A stretch of DNA of 5,316 nucleotides from an uncultured Bacilli bacterium. GTDB lineage: Bacteria > Bacillota_I > Bacilli_A > RF39 > UBA660. The position numbers were made by a program, and so were the translations under genes. Numbering within the stretch: the stretch's first letter is position 1; the number at the start of each line of letters is the position of its first letter. A model generated the notes under the pieces. It saw only the letters and a list, made by a program, of their open reading frames with translations, made no database searches and was not told the DNA's origin. This document shows, piece by piece, positions 1-5,316 of this stretch. The stretch is from positions 1 to 5,316 of the forward strand of contig CANQDN010000087.1 in assembly GCA_947593275.1 (NCBI GenBank). Reading direction: 5' to 3'.

Positions 1-1
1 A

Positions 2-175
2 AGTGGCAATTTAACCACTCTTTTACTCCCTTATCTAGCCGGTTTAGTAAGTGCTTTAATTGTAACCTATCTAACCTATAAATGGCTATCAAACATCGTA
101 AAGAAAGGCAAACTCTGGAAATTCTCTATTTATTGTATCTTCCTCTCTTTATTTATCTTCTTCTATTTTAGATAA
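2..175 (+). CDS. uppP: Partial CDS: C-terminus of putative undecaprenyl-diphosphatase (UppP/BacA family)
   Basis: An open frame enters from the left edge and runs 57 codons to TAA at 173-175; the 5' part of the gene is outside the window. Two hydrophobic segments are visible: about residues 6-29 (starting near LLLPYLAGLVSALIV) and about 41-56. A short basic loop (residues 34-40, KKGKLWK) separates them, and the protein ends in Phe/Tyr-rich sequence with a final Arg. UppP proteins end in just this way: a penultimate helix running into a Lys-Trp-Leu-like segment, a KK-G/H-loop, then an aromatic plus Ile-Tyr motif and a last helix. The enzyme dephosphorylates undecaprenyl pyrophosphate at the membrane to recycle the cell-wall lipid carrier, and it can give bacitracin resistance. 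The catalytic motifs would lie upstream and cannot be checked, so the name rests on the tail alone. Another polytopic membrane protein is possible. It converges on the ABC operon. Confidence 0.6.
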   Translation, partial: SGNLTTLLLPYLAGLVSALIVTYLTYKWLSNIVKKGKLWKFSIYCIFLSLFIFFYFR

Positions 176-177
176 CT

Positions 178-210
178 TAAAAAAAGCTTAACCAAGCTTT
201 TTTATTTTTC
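178..210. terminator. Bidirectional Rho-independent terminator between convergent genes
   Basis: A perfect 10-bp inverted repeat (AAAAAAGCTT at 180-189, loop AACC at 190-193, AAGCTTTTTT at 194-203) sits between the end of the uppP-like gene at 175 and the end of the ABC operon at 202. Read on the + strand the stem runs into a T-rich tract (200-209, TTTTATTTTT). Read on the - strand it runs into TTTTTTT followed by AAGTTATC. It can therefore stop transcription from both sides. The stop codon of the 592-residue ABC protein (202-204) lies at the edge of the stem, so the two genes share about 26 bases of end sequence. The G+C core is only GC/GC, so the hairpin is weak and efficiency may depend on the U-tract. 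Confidence 0.75.
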
Positions 211-1980
211 AAACTGTGAATTATAAATATTCGCATAAAATCCTTTTTTAGCCAGTAATTCTTCATGATTACCTACTTCTACAATATTACCTTCATTCAT
301 AACTAATATTAAATCGGCATTTTTAATTGTTGATAAACGATGCGCTATAATAAACGAAGTTCTTCCTTCCATTACTTTATCCATTGCTTTTTGAATTAAC
401 TCTTCTGTTCTTGTATCGACATTACTTGTTGCTTCATCTAATATTAAAACTTTCGGATTAGCAAGTATTGCTCTGGCAATTGTAAGAAGTTGTTTTTCAC
501 CACCGCTTATATTACTTGTCTCTTCATTTAAAATCATATTATAACCATCATTTAATGTTCTAATAAAATAATCTGCACTAGCCGTCTTCGCTGCATCCAT
601 TACTTCTCTATCTGAAGCACTTAAATTTCCATATCTTAAATTATCTAAAATAGTTCCATTAAATAACCAAGTATCTTGTAAAACCATGGCAAATACTCTT
701 TCTAATTCTTCTCTTTTATAATCTTTAATATTCTTTCCATCAAGTAAAATCTCTCCTGAATTAATCTCATAAAACCGCATCAAAAGCTTAACAATCGTAG
801 TTTTACCCGCTCCCGTAGGTCCTACAATCGCAATCTTTTCTCCAGGCTTTATTTTAGCACTAAAATCTTTAATTATAACTCTTTCATCATAACCAAACTT
901 AACATTCTTAAACTCAATATATCCTTTAACTTTATCAGTTGTAAGACTACCTTCATCCACATATTCTTCTTCTCCTAAAAAGTTAAATATTCTTTCAGAT
1001 GCTGCCATCATTGATTGTATTTGATTAGATATTTGAGCAAGCTGACTTATGGGATTCGTAAATTGTTTAGAATACTGTATAAAACTTTGAATATTTCCAA
1101 TTGTTATTTTCCCTTTAATCGCATATATAGATCCTAAAATCGCAATGATCGCATAATTTAAATTACCCACAAAATTCATAATGGGAGGCATCAACCCAGA
1201 TAAAAAACTTGCCTTAAATCCCGCATCAAATAATGCTTTATTATCTTGATCAAATTTTAAAATACTCTTTTCTTCCGCATTAAATGCTTTAATAACCGTA
1301 TAACCCCCAACCATTTCTTCAACTTCTGAATCAACTTCCGCTAGAAATTTCTGTTGATTAATAAAATGTTTCTGACTTTTACCTACAATTAACATCACAA
1401 ATACTGATGCAAAAGGTAAAACTAAAGCTGTTATAATTGCTAGTACTACATTTATTGAACACATCATAATAAATATTCCCACAATGGTTACAATCGAGGT
1501 TATAATCTGAGTTAAACTCCCATTTAAACTTAATTGTAAAGTATCTATATCATTAGTAATTATTGATAATATATCCCCAGTATTCTGTTTATCAAAATAA
1601 CTCATAGGTAACTTCATTAACTTATTAGATACTTTTTTTCTTAATTCATAACAAGTTCTACTAGAAACACCAGTCATAATTAAACTTTGCACATAATTAA
1701 GTAATGAACTAATAATATATAAAATAAGTAATGAACCTAAAATCTTTTTAATATTAGTAAAATTAATACCTCCAACCCCATTTAATTTAGCAACTATTCC
1801 CACATATATCTCTGTTGTTGCATTTCCTAATATCTTTGGTGATACTATGGCAAAAATAGTACTTCCAATTGCAAAGGCAAATGATAAAATAATTAAAAAC
1901 TTATATTTAGCTATCTGTTTTAATAACTTCTTTAAAGTACCCTTAAAGTCTTTAGCTTTATCTGTTCCTCTTCCATGCAT
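202..1980 (-). CDS. ABC exporter half-transporter, catalytic-site subunit (592 aa)
   Basis: This is a type IV (exporter-fold) half-transporter: six membrane helices, then a nucleotide-binding domain. Likely helices are near residues 27-49, 78-102, 157-177, 178-201, 263-289 and 293-318. The usual intracellular-loop motif (YFDKQNTGDI...TNDID) is at 128-146. The ATPase domain (about 354-592) has A-loop Tyr364, Walker A GPTGAGKT (387-394), Q-loop Gln435, signature ISGGE (491-495), Walker B VLILDE (511-516) with catalytic Glu516, D-loop SNVD (519-522) and switch His547. The catalytic residues are intact, but the signature departs from LSGGQ (Ile first, Glu last). The length is normal for the family. 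The ATG at 1978-1980 overlaps the upstream TAA by one base and has AGGAGG seven bases before it, so this start is well supported. It almost certainly pairs with the 734-residue protein as a heterodimer of the LmrCD/BmrCD/TM287-288 type. The substrate is unknown; 'multidrug' would be only a family-based guess. Confidence 0.95.
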   Translation of the reverse strand: MHGRGTDKAKDFKGTLKKLLKQIAKYKFLIILSFAFAIGSTIFAIVSPKILGNATTEIYVGIVAKLNGVGGINFTNIKKILGSLLILYIISSLLNYVQSLIMTGVSSRTCYELRKKVSNKLMKLPMSYFDKQNTGDILSIITNDIDTLQLSLNGSLTQIITSIVTIVGIFIMMCSINVVLAIITALVLPFASVFVMLIVGKSQKHFINQQKFLAEVDSEVEEMVGGYTVIKAFNAEEKSILKFDQDNKALFDAGFKASFLSGLMPPIMNFVGNLNYAIIAILGSIYAIKGKITIGNIQSFIQYSKQFTNPISQLAQISNQIQSMMAASERIFNFLGEEEYVDEGSLTTDKVKGYIEFKNVKFGYDERVIIKDFSAKIKPGEKIAIVGPTGAGKTTIVKLLMRFYEINSGEILLDGKNIKDYKREELERVFAMVLQDTWLFNGTILDNLRYGNLSASDREVMDAAKTASADYFIRTLNDGYNMILNEETSNISGGEKQLLTIARAILANPKVLILDEATSNVDTRTEELIQKAMDKVMEGRTSFIIAHRLSTIKNADLILVMNEGNIVEVGNHEELLAKKGFYANIYNSQFEK

Positions 1981-4184
1981 TATAACTCCTCCTCCTTTAA
2001 TTGGGATAGAGCAATCTCTTTATATATCTTACAATTTTTTAATAAATCTTTATGTTTCCCTTTACCAACTATTTTCCCTTCATTTAAAACAATTATATTA
2101 TCTGCATTCATAATTGTACTTATTCTTTGAGCTACTATAATTACTGTGGAGTCTTTCGCATATTCCTTTAAAGCTTTGCGCAGTGCAAGATCTGTCTTAA
2201 AATCTAAAGCTGAGAATGAATCATCAAATATATATATCTCCGGATTCTTAGCAATCGCTCTAGCAATCGATAATCGTTGTTTTTGACCTCCACTTACATT
2301 ACTGCCACCTTCCGCTACTACACTATTAAACTTATCTTCTTTATTTAAAATAAACTCTAAAGATTGACTTACCCTAGCAACCTCTTCCATTTCTTTTTTA
2401 CTTATATTTTCTTTTCCAAACTCTAAATTAGACGCGATAGTCCCCGAAAATAAAACGCCCTTTTGAGGTACATACCCAATTCTATCTCTAAGACTCTTAA
2501 TACTACAATTCTTAATATTTACTCCATCTACATCTATTTCTCCTTCTGTAACATCAAAAAATCGAGGTATTAAATTAATTAGAGTTGACTTACCTGATCC
2601 TGTTGAACCAATAATCGCCGTCGTTGTCCCTGGTGTTGCTTTAAAGCTAATATTATTAAGCATCGCTTCATCTGCATCCGGATACTTAAAACTAACATTC
2701 TTAAACTCTACAACCCCTTTTTCGAGCTTATTAAACTCTTCCGGATTATCTACTTCTATAATCGTAATCTTTTTATTTAATATTTCTCTAATTCTTTTAA
2801 TAGAAACCATTGCTCTTGGAAGCATCACTGAAACCATTGAAATCATTAAAAATGACATAATAATCTGCATTGTATAAGTAATAAACGCTAACAAAGTCCC
2901 AACCTCTAAAGAACCTACGTCAATCGCTTTAGATCCATACCAAACAATTAATATACTTATAATATTCATAACTAACATCATACTAGGCATCATAATACCC
3001 ATAAGTCTATTTACAAATAAATTATTATTCGTTAGATCTCTATTCCCTTTATCAAATCTTTCTTTCTCATAATTTTCCGTATTAAAAGTTCTAATAACAG
3101 GCATACCTGTAACTATCTCTCTTGAAATTAAATTCATCTTATCAATTAATTTTTGCATAATTTTAAACTTAGGCATAGCTAAACCAAATAATAAACCAAT
3201 AAGTACAAAAATAGCTATTAAAGCAACTCCAATTAACCAATTTAAAGGATTATGAGTTACTTTAATAAACGCTCCAATACCTAATATAGGGGCAAATACA
3301 ACTATTCTAAAAAACATAATCGAAAACATCTTTATCTGCTCAATATCATTAGTTGATCGCGTAATTAAACTAGACGCTCCAAACTCTTTATATTCGGCTG
3401 TACTAAAAGCCATAATCTTTCTAATAACTTTTAACCGTAAAGTATAACTTAAACGCGCAGCTATCTTACTAATAAAATAACCTGATATTATAGCAATTAC
3501 CATTCCTAAAAGAGCTATTAAAAGCATTTCTATTCCTTTATGAATAATAAAACTCATTTGATAACTATCCATATCAATTCCAATTTTATTATATATTTCT
3601 GTTATACTTAACTTACAATATTGCTCTAACATTGAATTATCTAATTTTATATTATTAATTACATACTCATTTATTTTATTAAATACTTCATCATCAAGTG
3701 TTAACATAAAACTTAAAAGATCTACATCTTCCGGTAAAGTAATATTTAAACTCTCTTTTATACTTTCATTATTAGAAGCATATAAAGTTGCTACAATTAA
3801 AGGTTTTTCAAGTTTACTCTCTAACTCTTCTAATTCATCTTTAGATAGATCTTTTAATATATATATATTTTCCTCTTTTAATAAAGGATACTTCTTTATA
3901 TAATTCTTATATTCTTTATCCTCTAATTTATCTTTATCTAAAAGCTTATAACTATTCTTAATAGTAGAATCATTATTACTTATTCTAACAATTCCCTTAT
4001 AGATATCTAAAGTAATAACTTCTGGAACATTACTATTAATACCTTTCCCACCAATACCATCATTTATAATACTTGAAGTATAACTAGGTAACTCTAAATC
4101 ACAAAAAGCTTGAATACTTAATAAAGCCATAACCAAAATAATCGGAACAATAAAATAAGTTAAAATATTCTGTTTACTTTTCAT
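1980..4184 (-). CDS. ABC exporter half-transporter with extracellular insert and degenerate ATP site (734 aa)
   Basis: This is the first gene of the two-gene exporter operon. TM1 is at about residues 7-27. A large polar insert follows at about 35-210; it starts with LPSYTSSIINDGI and holds a Lys/Glu/Asp-rich helical stretch around 83-127. The remaining helices are near 213-237, 290-307, 315-337, 396-416 and 427-450. By topology the insert is extracellular, and it accounts for the extra length over a standard subunit of about 580 residues. The ATPase domain (about 490-734) has A-loop Tyr501, Walker A GSTGSGKS (526-533), Gln574, a canonical signature VSGGQ (630-634), Walker B IYIFDD (650-655) and D-loop SALD (658-661). 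Asp655 replaces the catalytic Glu and Gln687 (AQR) replaces the switch His, so this subunit's own ATP site should hydrolyse poorly or not at all. Its signature completes the active site of the partner. The ATG at 4182-4184 follows GGAGGG by five bases. Subunits of this size with this insert are familiar in Firmicutes; the substrate is not evident. Confidence 0.95.
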   Translation of the reverse strand: MKSKQNILTYFIVPIILVMALLSIQAFCDLELPSYTSSIINDGIGGKGINSNVPEVITLDIYKGIVRISNNDSTIKNSYKLLDKDKLEDKEYKNYIKKYPLLKEENIYILKDLSKDELEELESKLEKPLIVATLYASNNESIKESLNITLPEDVDLLSFMLTLDDEVFNKINEYVINNIKLDNSMLEQYCKLSITEIYNKIGIDMDSYQMSFIIHKGIEMLLIALLGMVIAIISGYFISKIAARLSYTLRLKVIRKIMAFSTAEYKEFGASSLITRSTNDIEQIKMFSIMFFRIVVFAPILGIGAFIKVTHNPLNWLIGVALIAIFVLIGLLFGLAMPKFKIMQKLIDKMNLISREIVTGMPVIRTFNTENYEKERFDKGNRDLTNNNLFVNRLMGIMMPSMMLVMNIISILIVWYGSKAIDVGSLEVGTLLAFITYTMQIIMSFLMISMVSVMLPRAMVSIKRIREILNKKITIIEVDNPEEFNKLEKGVVEFKNVSFKYPDADEAMLNNISFKATPGTTTAIIGSTGSGKSTLINLIPRFFDVTEGEIDVDGVNIKNCSIKSLRDRIGYVPQKGVLFSGTIASNLEFGKENISKKEMEEVARVSQSLEFILNKEDKFNSVVAEGGSNVSGGQKQRLSIARAIAKNPEIYIFDDSFSALDFKTDLALRKALKEYAKDSTVIIVAQRISTIMNADNIIVLNEGKIVGKGKHKDLLKNCKIYKEIALSQLKEEEL
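1986..1998 (-). promoter_or_regulatory. Ribosome binding site for the 592-aa subunit, inside the upstream gene
   Basis: Read on the - strand, 1998 to 1986 is AAAGGAGGAGGAG, which contains a full AAGGAGG match to the 16S anti-Shine-Dalgarno. One AGGAGG copy ends seven bases before the ATG at 1980-1978. The same bases encode the last residues (KEEE) of the 734-residue subunit, followed by Leu and the TAA that overlaps the ATG (TAATG). This fixes the start of the downstream gene and implies translational coupling by a terminating ribosome re-initiating in place, which would keep the two subunits near 1:1. Confidence 0.85.
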
Positions 4185-4212
4185 TTTTTCCCTCCAATTA
4201 ATCTTATTAATA

Positions 4213-4248
4213 CTGAGTAATTATAACACAATTTTCTCCAAAAGAAAA
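4213..4248 (-). promoter_or_regulatory. Extended -10 promoter of the ABC exporter operon
   Basis: On the - strand, TGT plus TATAAT lies at 4228-4220. This is a perfect extended -10 element (TGnTATAAT). Transcription would start near 4213, leaving a 5' leader of about 29 bases before the ATG at 4184, with the ribosome site GGAGGG at 4195-4190. At a 17-base spacing the -35 position (4248-4243) reads TTTTCT, a poor match to TTGACA, as is common for extended -10 promoters. That -35 zone coincides with the U-tract of the HU terminator. The leader is too short for a leader peptide or attenuator of its own. Confidence 0.65.
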
Positions 4249-4269
4249 GTAGATACCTAAGTATCTACT
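4240..4269 (-). terminator. Probable Rho-independent terminator of the HU gene (perfect 9-bp dyad)
   Basis: A perfect 9-bp inverted repeat (AGTAGATAC at 4248-4256, loop CTAA at 4257-4260, GTATCTACT at 4261-4269) lies 12 bases past the HU stop codon at 4282. Read on the - strand the stem is followed by TTTCTTTT (4247-4240), a U-rich tail. There is no matching T-tract on the + strand side, so it points the way the HU gene is transcribed. The stem is AT-rich (three G-C pairs), so it is weaker than a classic terminator. Because it abuts the -35 region of the ABC operon, an operator role is an alternative or an addition. Confidence 0.6.
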
Positions 4270-4281
4270 AAGAGGCTTCTT

Positions 4282-4554
4282 TTAGTTTAAAGCATCTTTT
4301 AATTTGCTTCCTGCTTTGAATGAAGCAACAGTCTTAGCAGGAATCTTAATAGCTTCTTTAGTTAGAGGGTTAATTCCTTCACGTGCTGCACGTTTTTTAG
4401 CACTGAAAGTACCAAATCCAACTAGAGCAACCTTGCCTTCTTTTTTAAGTCCTGTTTCGATTCCTTTTAATAAAGCATCTAATACACGACCAGCTTCAGC
4501 TTTAGATACTCCAGCTTCTGCTGCTGCAAATTCTACTAATTCAGTTCTTGACAT
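4282..4554 (-). CDS. hup: DNA-binding protein HU (90 aa)
   Basis: This is a histone-like nucleoid protein. HU homodimers bend and compact DNA non-specifically and assist replication, recombination and repair. The 90-residue product, starting MSRTELVEFAAAEAGVSKAE, matches the family length exactly. It has the two-helix dimerisation body (about 3-38), the GFGTF core (46-50), and the beta-arm with basic residues (KKRAAREG, 53-60) and the conserved intercalating Pro63 in NPLT. It ends with the usual FKAG...LKDAL helix (79-89). The start is the ATG at 4554-4552: AGGGAGG lies nine bases upstream. A longer frame from a TTG at 4575 would place that ribosome site inside the coding sequence and add seven residues unlike HU. 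By hand count the gene is about 37% GC, above the ABC genes next to it, as expected for conserved, highly expressed coding sequence. Residue 61 is Ile where many HUs have Arg (GRNP). It looks monocistronic, with a promoter region upstream and a terminator downstream. Confidence 0.97.
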   Translation of the reverse strand: MSRTELVEFAAAEAGVSKAEAGRVLDALLKGIETGLKKEGKVALVGFGTFSAKKRAAREGINPLTKEAIKIPAKTVASFKAGSKLKDALN

Positions 4555-4562
4555 AAATATAT

Positions 4563-4570
4563 ACCTCCCT
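4563..4570 (-). promoter_or_regulatory. Ribosome binding site deciding the HU start
   Basis: On the - strand 4570-4563 reads AGGGAGGT, nine bases before the ATG at 4554-4552. It falls inside the frame that would begin at the TTG at 4575-4573 (TTG CAA GGG AGG), so the TTG start can be set aside in favour of the ATG and a 90-residue protein. Confidence 0.85.
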
Positions 4571-4586
4571 TGCAAAAACTAATTGG

Positions 4587-4643
4587 TTTATAAGGAAATT
4601 TACCTTACATATTAACATTATCAGAAAGTCTCTTTAAAATCAA
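4587..4643 (-). promoter_or_regulatory. Promoter region of the HU gene (two candidate promoters)
   Basis: Two sigma-A-like candidates lie upstream of HU on the - strand. The first has -35 TTAATA (4615-4610), a 17-base spacer and -10 TATAAA (4592-4587). It would start near 4580 and give a leader of about 26 bases. The second, further upstream, has -35 TTGATT (4643-4638), a 15-base spacer and -10 GATAAT (4622-4617). It would start near 4610. The second sits just downstream of a long A-tract (4672-4657 on the - strand), placed where an UP element would act. Each has a flaw (a modest -35 in one, a short spacer in the other), and both may be used. Confidence 0.45.
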
Positions 4644-4656
4644 GGTGTTTAAAGCA

Positions 4657-4672
4657 TTTTTTTCTTTTTTTT
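4657..4672 (-). promoter_or_regulatory. A-tract, possible UP element for HU
   Basis: Read on the - strand, eight A residues, one G and seven A residues run from 4672 to 4657. This homopolymer block lies about 14 bases upstream of the TTGATT -35 candidate, the position typical for AT-rich elements bound by the alpha subunit of RNA polymerase. Bent A-tract DNA upstream of strong promoters is common. The whole region is AT-rich, so the role is an inference from position and purity only. Confidence 0.3.
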
Positions 4673-4706
4673 ACTCAATTTTAACCCCATTTACCATTTT
4701 ATTTTT

Positions 4707-4730
4707 AAAAAAAAGCCCCAAAAGGCTCTT
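4707..4730 (-). terminator. Rho-independent terminator of the proline-rich gene
   Basis: On the - strand the sequence AAGAGCC (4730-4724) can pair with GGCTTTT (4717-4711), giving a 7-bp stem with one G-U pair and loop TTTTGG. The eight T residues at 4714-4707 form part of the stem and the tail. The 5' arm begins within the TAA stop codon (4731-4729), so termination is immediate at the gene's end and separates it from the HU promoter about 65 bases further on. Confidence 0.7.
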
Positions 4731-5316
4731 ATTCATCAATTCTATCTGGTAAATCTATTTTCTTTGGTAGATCAATATGGGTAACCGGAACAGTCATCTC
4801 TGGTTTATTTACATATATTGAACTAGAATTATTTACCGGAGTATTTCCTGTTATTTCATTAATAGGTGTTACTTTAACATTACTATTAGTCTTCTCTAAT
4901 TCATCTAATTCAGCTGAAATACTTTTAGCAATTGCATCAAAATCTATATTTGGCATTTTAACTTCTTCAGCTTCTAGAACATCAGTTGGTTGATAATATG
5001 TTTCATTTATAACTGGTTCTTCCACTAATATTGGTTTTTCCTCAGGTGGTAAAACAGGTTCTAAAGGTGTATTTATAATCGGTGTTGGATTTTCAATTGG
5101 TTTAACTATAGGTTCCTCAGGAATACTATAATTTGAACTTATTGGTGCTACTTCTTCTGGTCCACTTACTGGTGGCACTACTGGTGTTATAGCTGGCGCT
5201 ACAGGAGCCTCAACTGGAGTTACAACATCATTTATAGGCATAACACCCGGATTATTATTAATAACATTGTTATCTAAACTAATTGGTGTAACAGCGTCCC
5301 CACTCTCATTTAATGG
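4729..5316 (-). CDS. Partial CDS: C-terminal part of a proline-rich, low-complexity protein of unknown function
   Basis: I do not recognise this protein. The frame is open from the right edge to TAA at 4731-4729, so 195 residues are visible and the N-terminus is missing. The Met codon at 5241-5239 is internal: the 25 codons before it have the same composition, and no convincing ribosome site precedes it. Visible residues 1-25 are Asn-rich (VINNNPGV). Residues 28-113 are dominated by Pro, Val, Glu and Ile in short irregular repeats such as PVEAPVAPAITPVVPPV and PIENPTPIINTP. Residues 122-142 (IDFDAIAKSISAELDELEK) look like one amphipathic helix. The tail carries two adjacent IDLP units (181-192) and ends RIDE. 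There is no membrane segment or LPXTG-type anchor in the visible part, so it is probably a disordered linker or tail attached to an upstream domain. The gene has its own terminator and is followed by HU in the same direction. Confidence 0.75.
   Translation of the reverse strand, partial: PLNESGDAVTPISLDNNVINNNPGVMPINDVVTPVEAPVAPAITPVVPPVSGPEEVAPISSNYSIPEEPIVKPIENPTPIINTPLEPVLPPEEKPILVEEPVINETYYQPTDVLEAEEVKMPNIDFDAIAKSISAELDELEKTNSNVKVTPINEITGNTPVNNSSSIYVNKPEMTVPVTHIDLPKKIDLPDRIDE

Noticed and set aside
1847..2113. 88-codon open frame on the + strand across the junction of the two ABC genes
   Set aside because: It is antisense to two clear, conserved genes, has no recognisable product, and is explained by the AT-rich coding strand opposite.
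202..4184. A functional link between the uppP-like gene and the exporter (for example bacitracin resistance)
   Set aside because: UppP can affect bacitracin tolerance, but the genes converge, share no promoter, and the exporter's sequence gives no hint of its substrate.
4555..4575. Longer HU start at a TTG adding seven residues
   Set aside because: The AGGGAGG ribosome site lies inside this extension, and the 90-residue form from the ATG at 4554 matches the HU family N-terminus exactly.
4304..4582. 92-codon open frame on the + strand opposite HU
   Set aside because: It is a mirror of the strongly conserved HU gene, with no family resemblance and no ribosome site of note.
4632..4672. Possible + strand terminator: CTTTAAA and TTTAAAG arms followed by two T-tracts
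   Set aside because: The stem has a single G-C pair with a nine-base loop, and no + strand gene lies upstream. An upstream promoter element for HU on the - strand explains the tract better.
5239..5241. Met codon as the start of the proline-rich protein
   Set aside because: The frame stays open for 25 more codons to the window edge with similar composition, and no good Shine-Dalgarno precedes this ATG.
1..5316. Use of UGA as tryptophan (Mycoplasma-type code)
   Set aside because: Tryptophan codons I checked in the uppP-like fragment and both ABC genes are TGG, the frames close on TAA, and no in-frame TGA is needed.
1..5316. CRISPR array, insertion sequence, tRNA, riboswitch or toxin-antitoxin genes
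   Set aside because: No regularly spaced repeats, transposase-like frames, tRNA-like clover sequences or unexplained gaps over 300 bases are present.

Overview
The window is very AT-rich DNA from a low-GC Gram-positive (Firmicutes/Bacillota-type) bacterium. The evidence is the strong GGAGG-type ribosome binding sites, a Firmicutes-style heterodimeric ABC exporter pair, a canonical 90-residue HU protein, TAA at all five stop codons and the low GC of the genes. Tryptophan codons are TGG wherever I checked, so nothing calls for a Mycoplasma-type genetic code. A gut-type uncultured Bacilli, Erysipelotrichia or Clostridia lineage is a reasonable guess, but the sequence does not fix the taxon.

Layout. 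At the left edge, on the + strand, are the last 57 codons of a membrane protein that reads like the C-terminus of undecaprenyl-diphosphatase (UppP/BacA). It meets the rest of the window tail to tail across a compact bidirectional terminator (about 180-203). All other genes are on the - strand. In their direction of transcription they are: a proline-rich protein of unknown function whose N-terminus lies beyond the right edge (5316 to 4729), with its own terminator; the nucleoid protein HU (4554 to 4282), with its own promoter region and terminator; and an operon of two ABC exporter half-transporters (4184 to 1980 and 1980 to 202) with an extended -10 promoter just behind the HU terminator.

How the genes work together. 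The two ABC proteins very likely form one asymmetric heterodimeric type IV exporter. The 734-residue subunit carries a roughly 180-residue extracellular insertion between TM1 and TM2. It also has two deviant catalytic residues: Asp for the Walker B Glu, and Gln for the switch His. The 592-residue subunit has the intact catalytic residues but a deviant signature motif (ISGGE). All three deviations fall in the same composite ATP site, which is the expected pattern of one degenerate and one consensus site. The genes overlap by one base (TAATG), and a perfect Shine-Dalgarno sequence is built into the last codons of the first gene, so the subunits are probably translationally coupled. The substrate cannot be read from sequence; drug, peptide or lipid export are all open. 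HU is an independent housekeeping gene.

I found no mobile elements, CRISPR arrays, tRNA or rRNA genes, and no obviously new system. The points most worth a second look are the extremely AT-rich extracellular insert, the perfect dyad between HU and the ABC promoter, and the unidentified proline-rich protein at the right edge.
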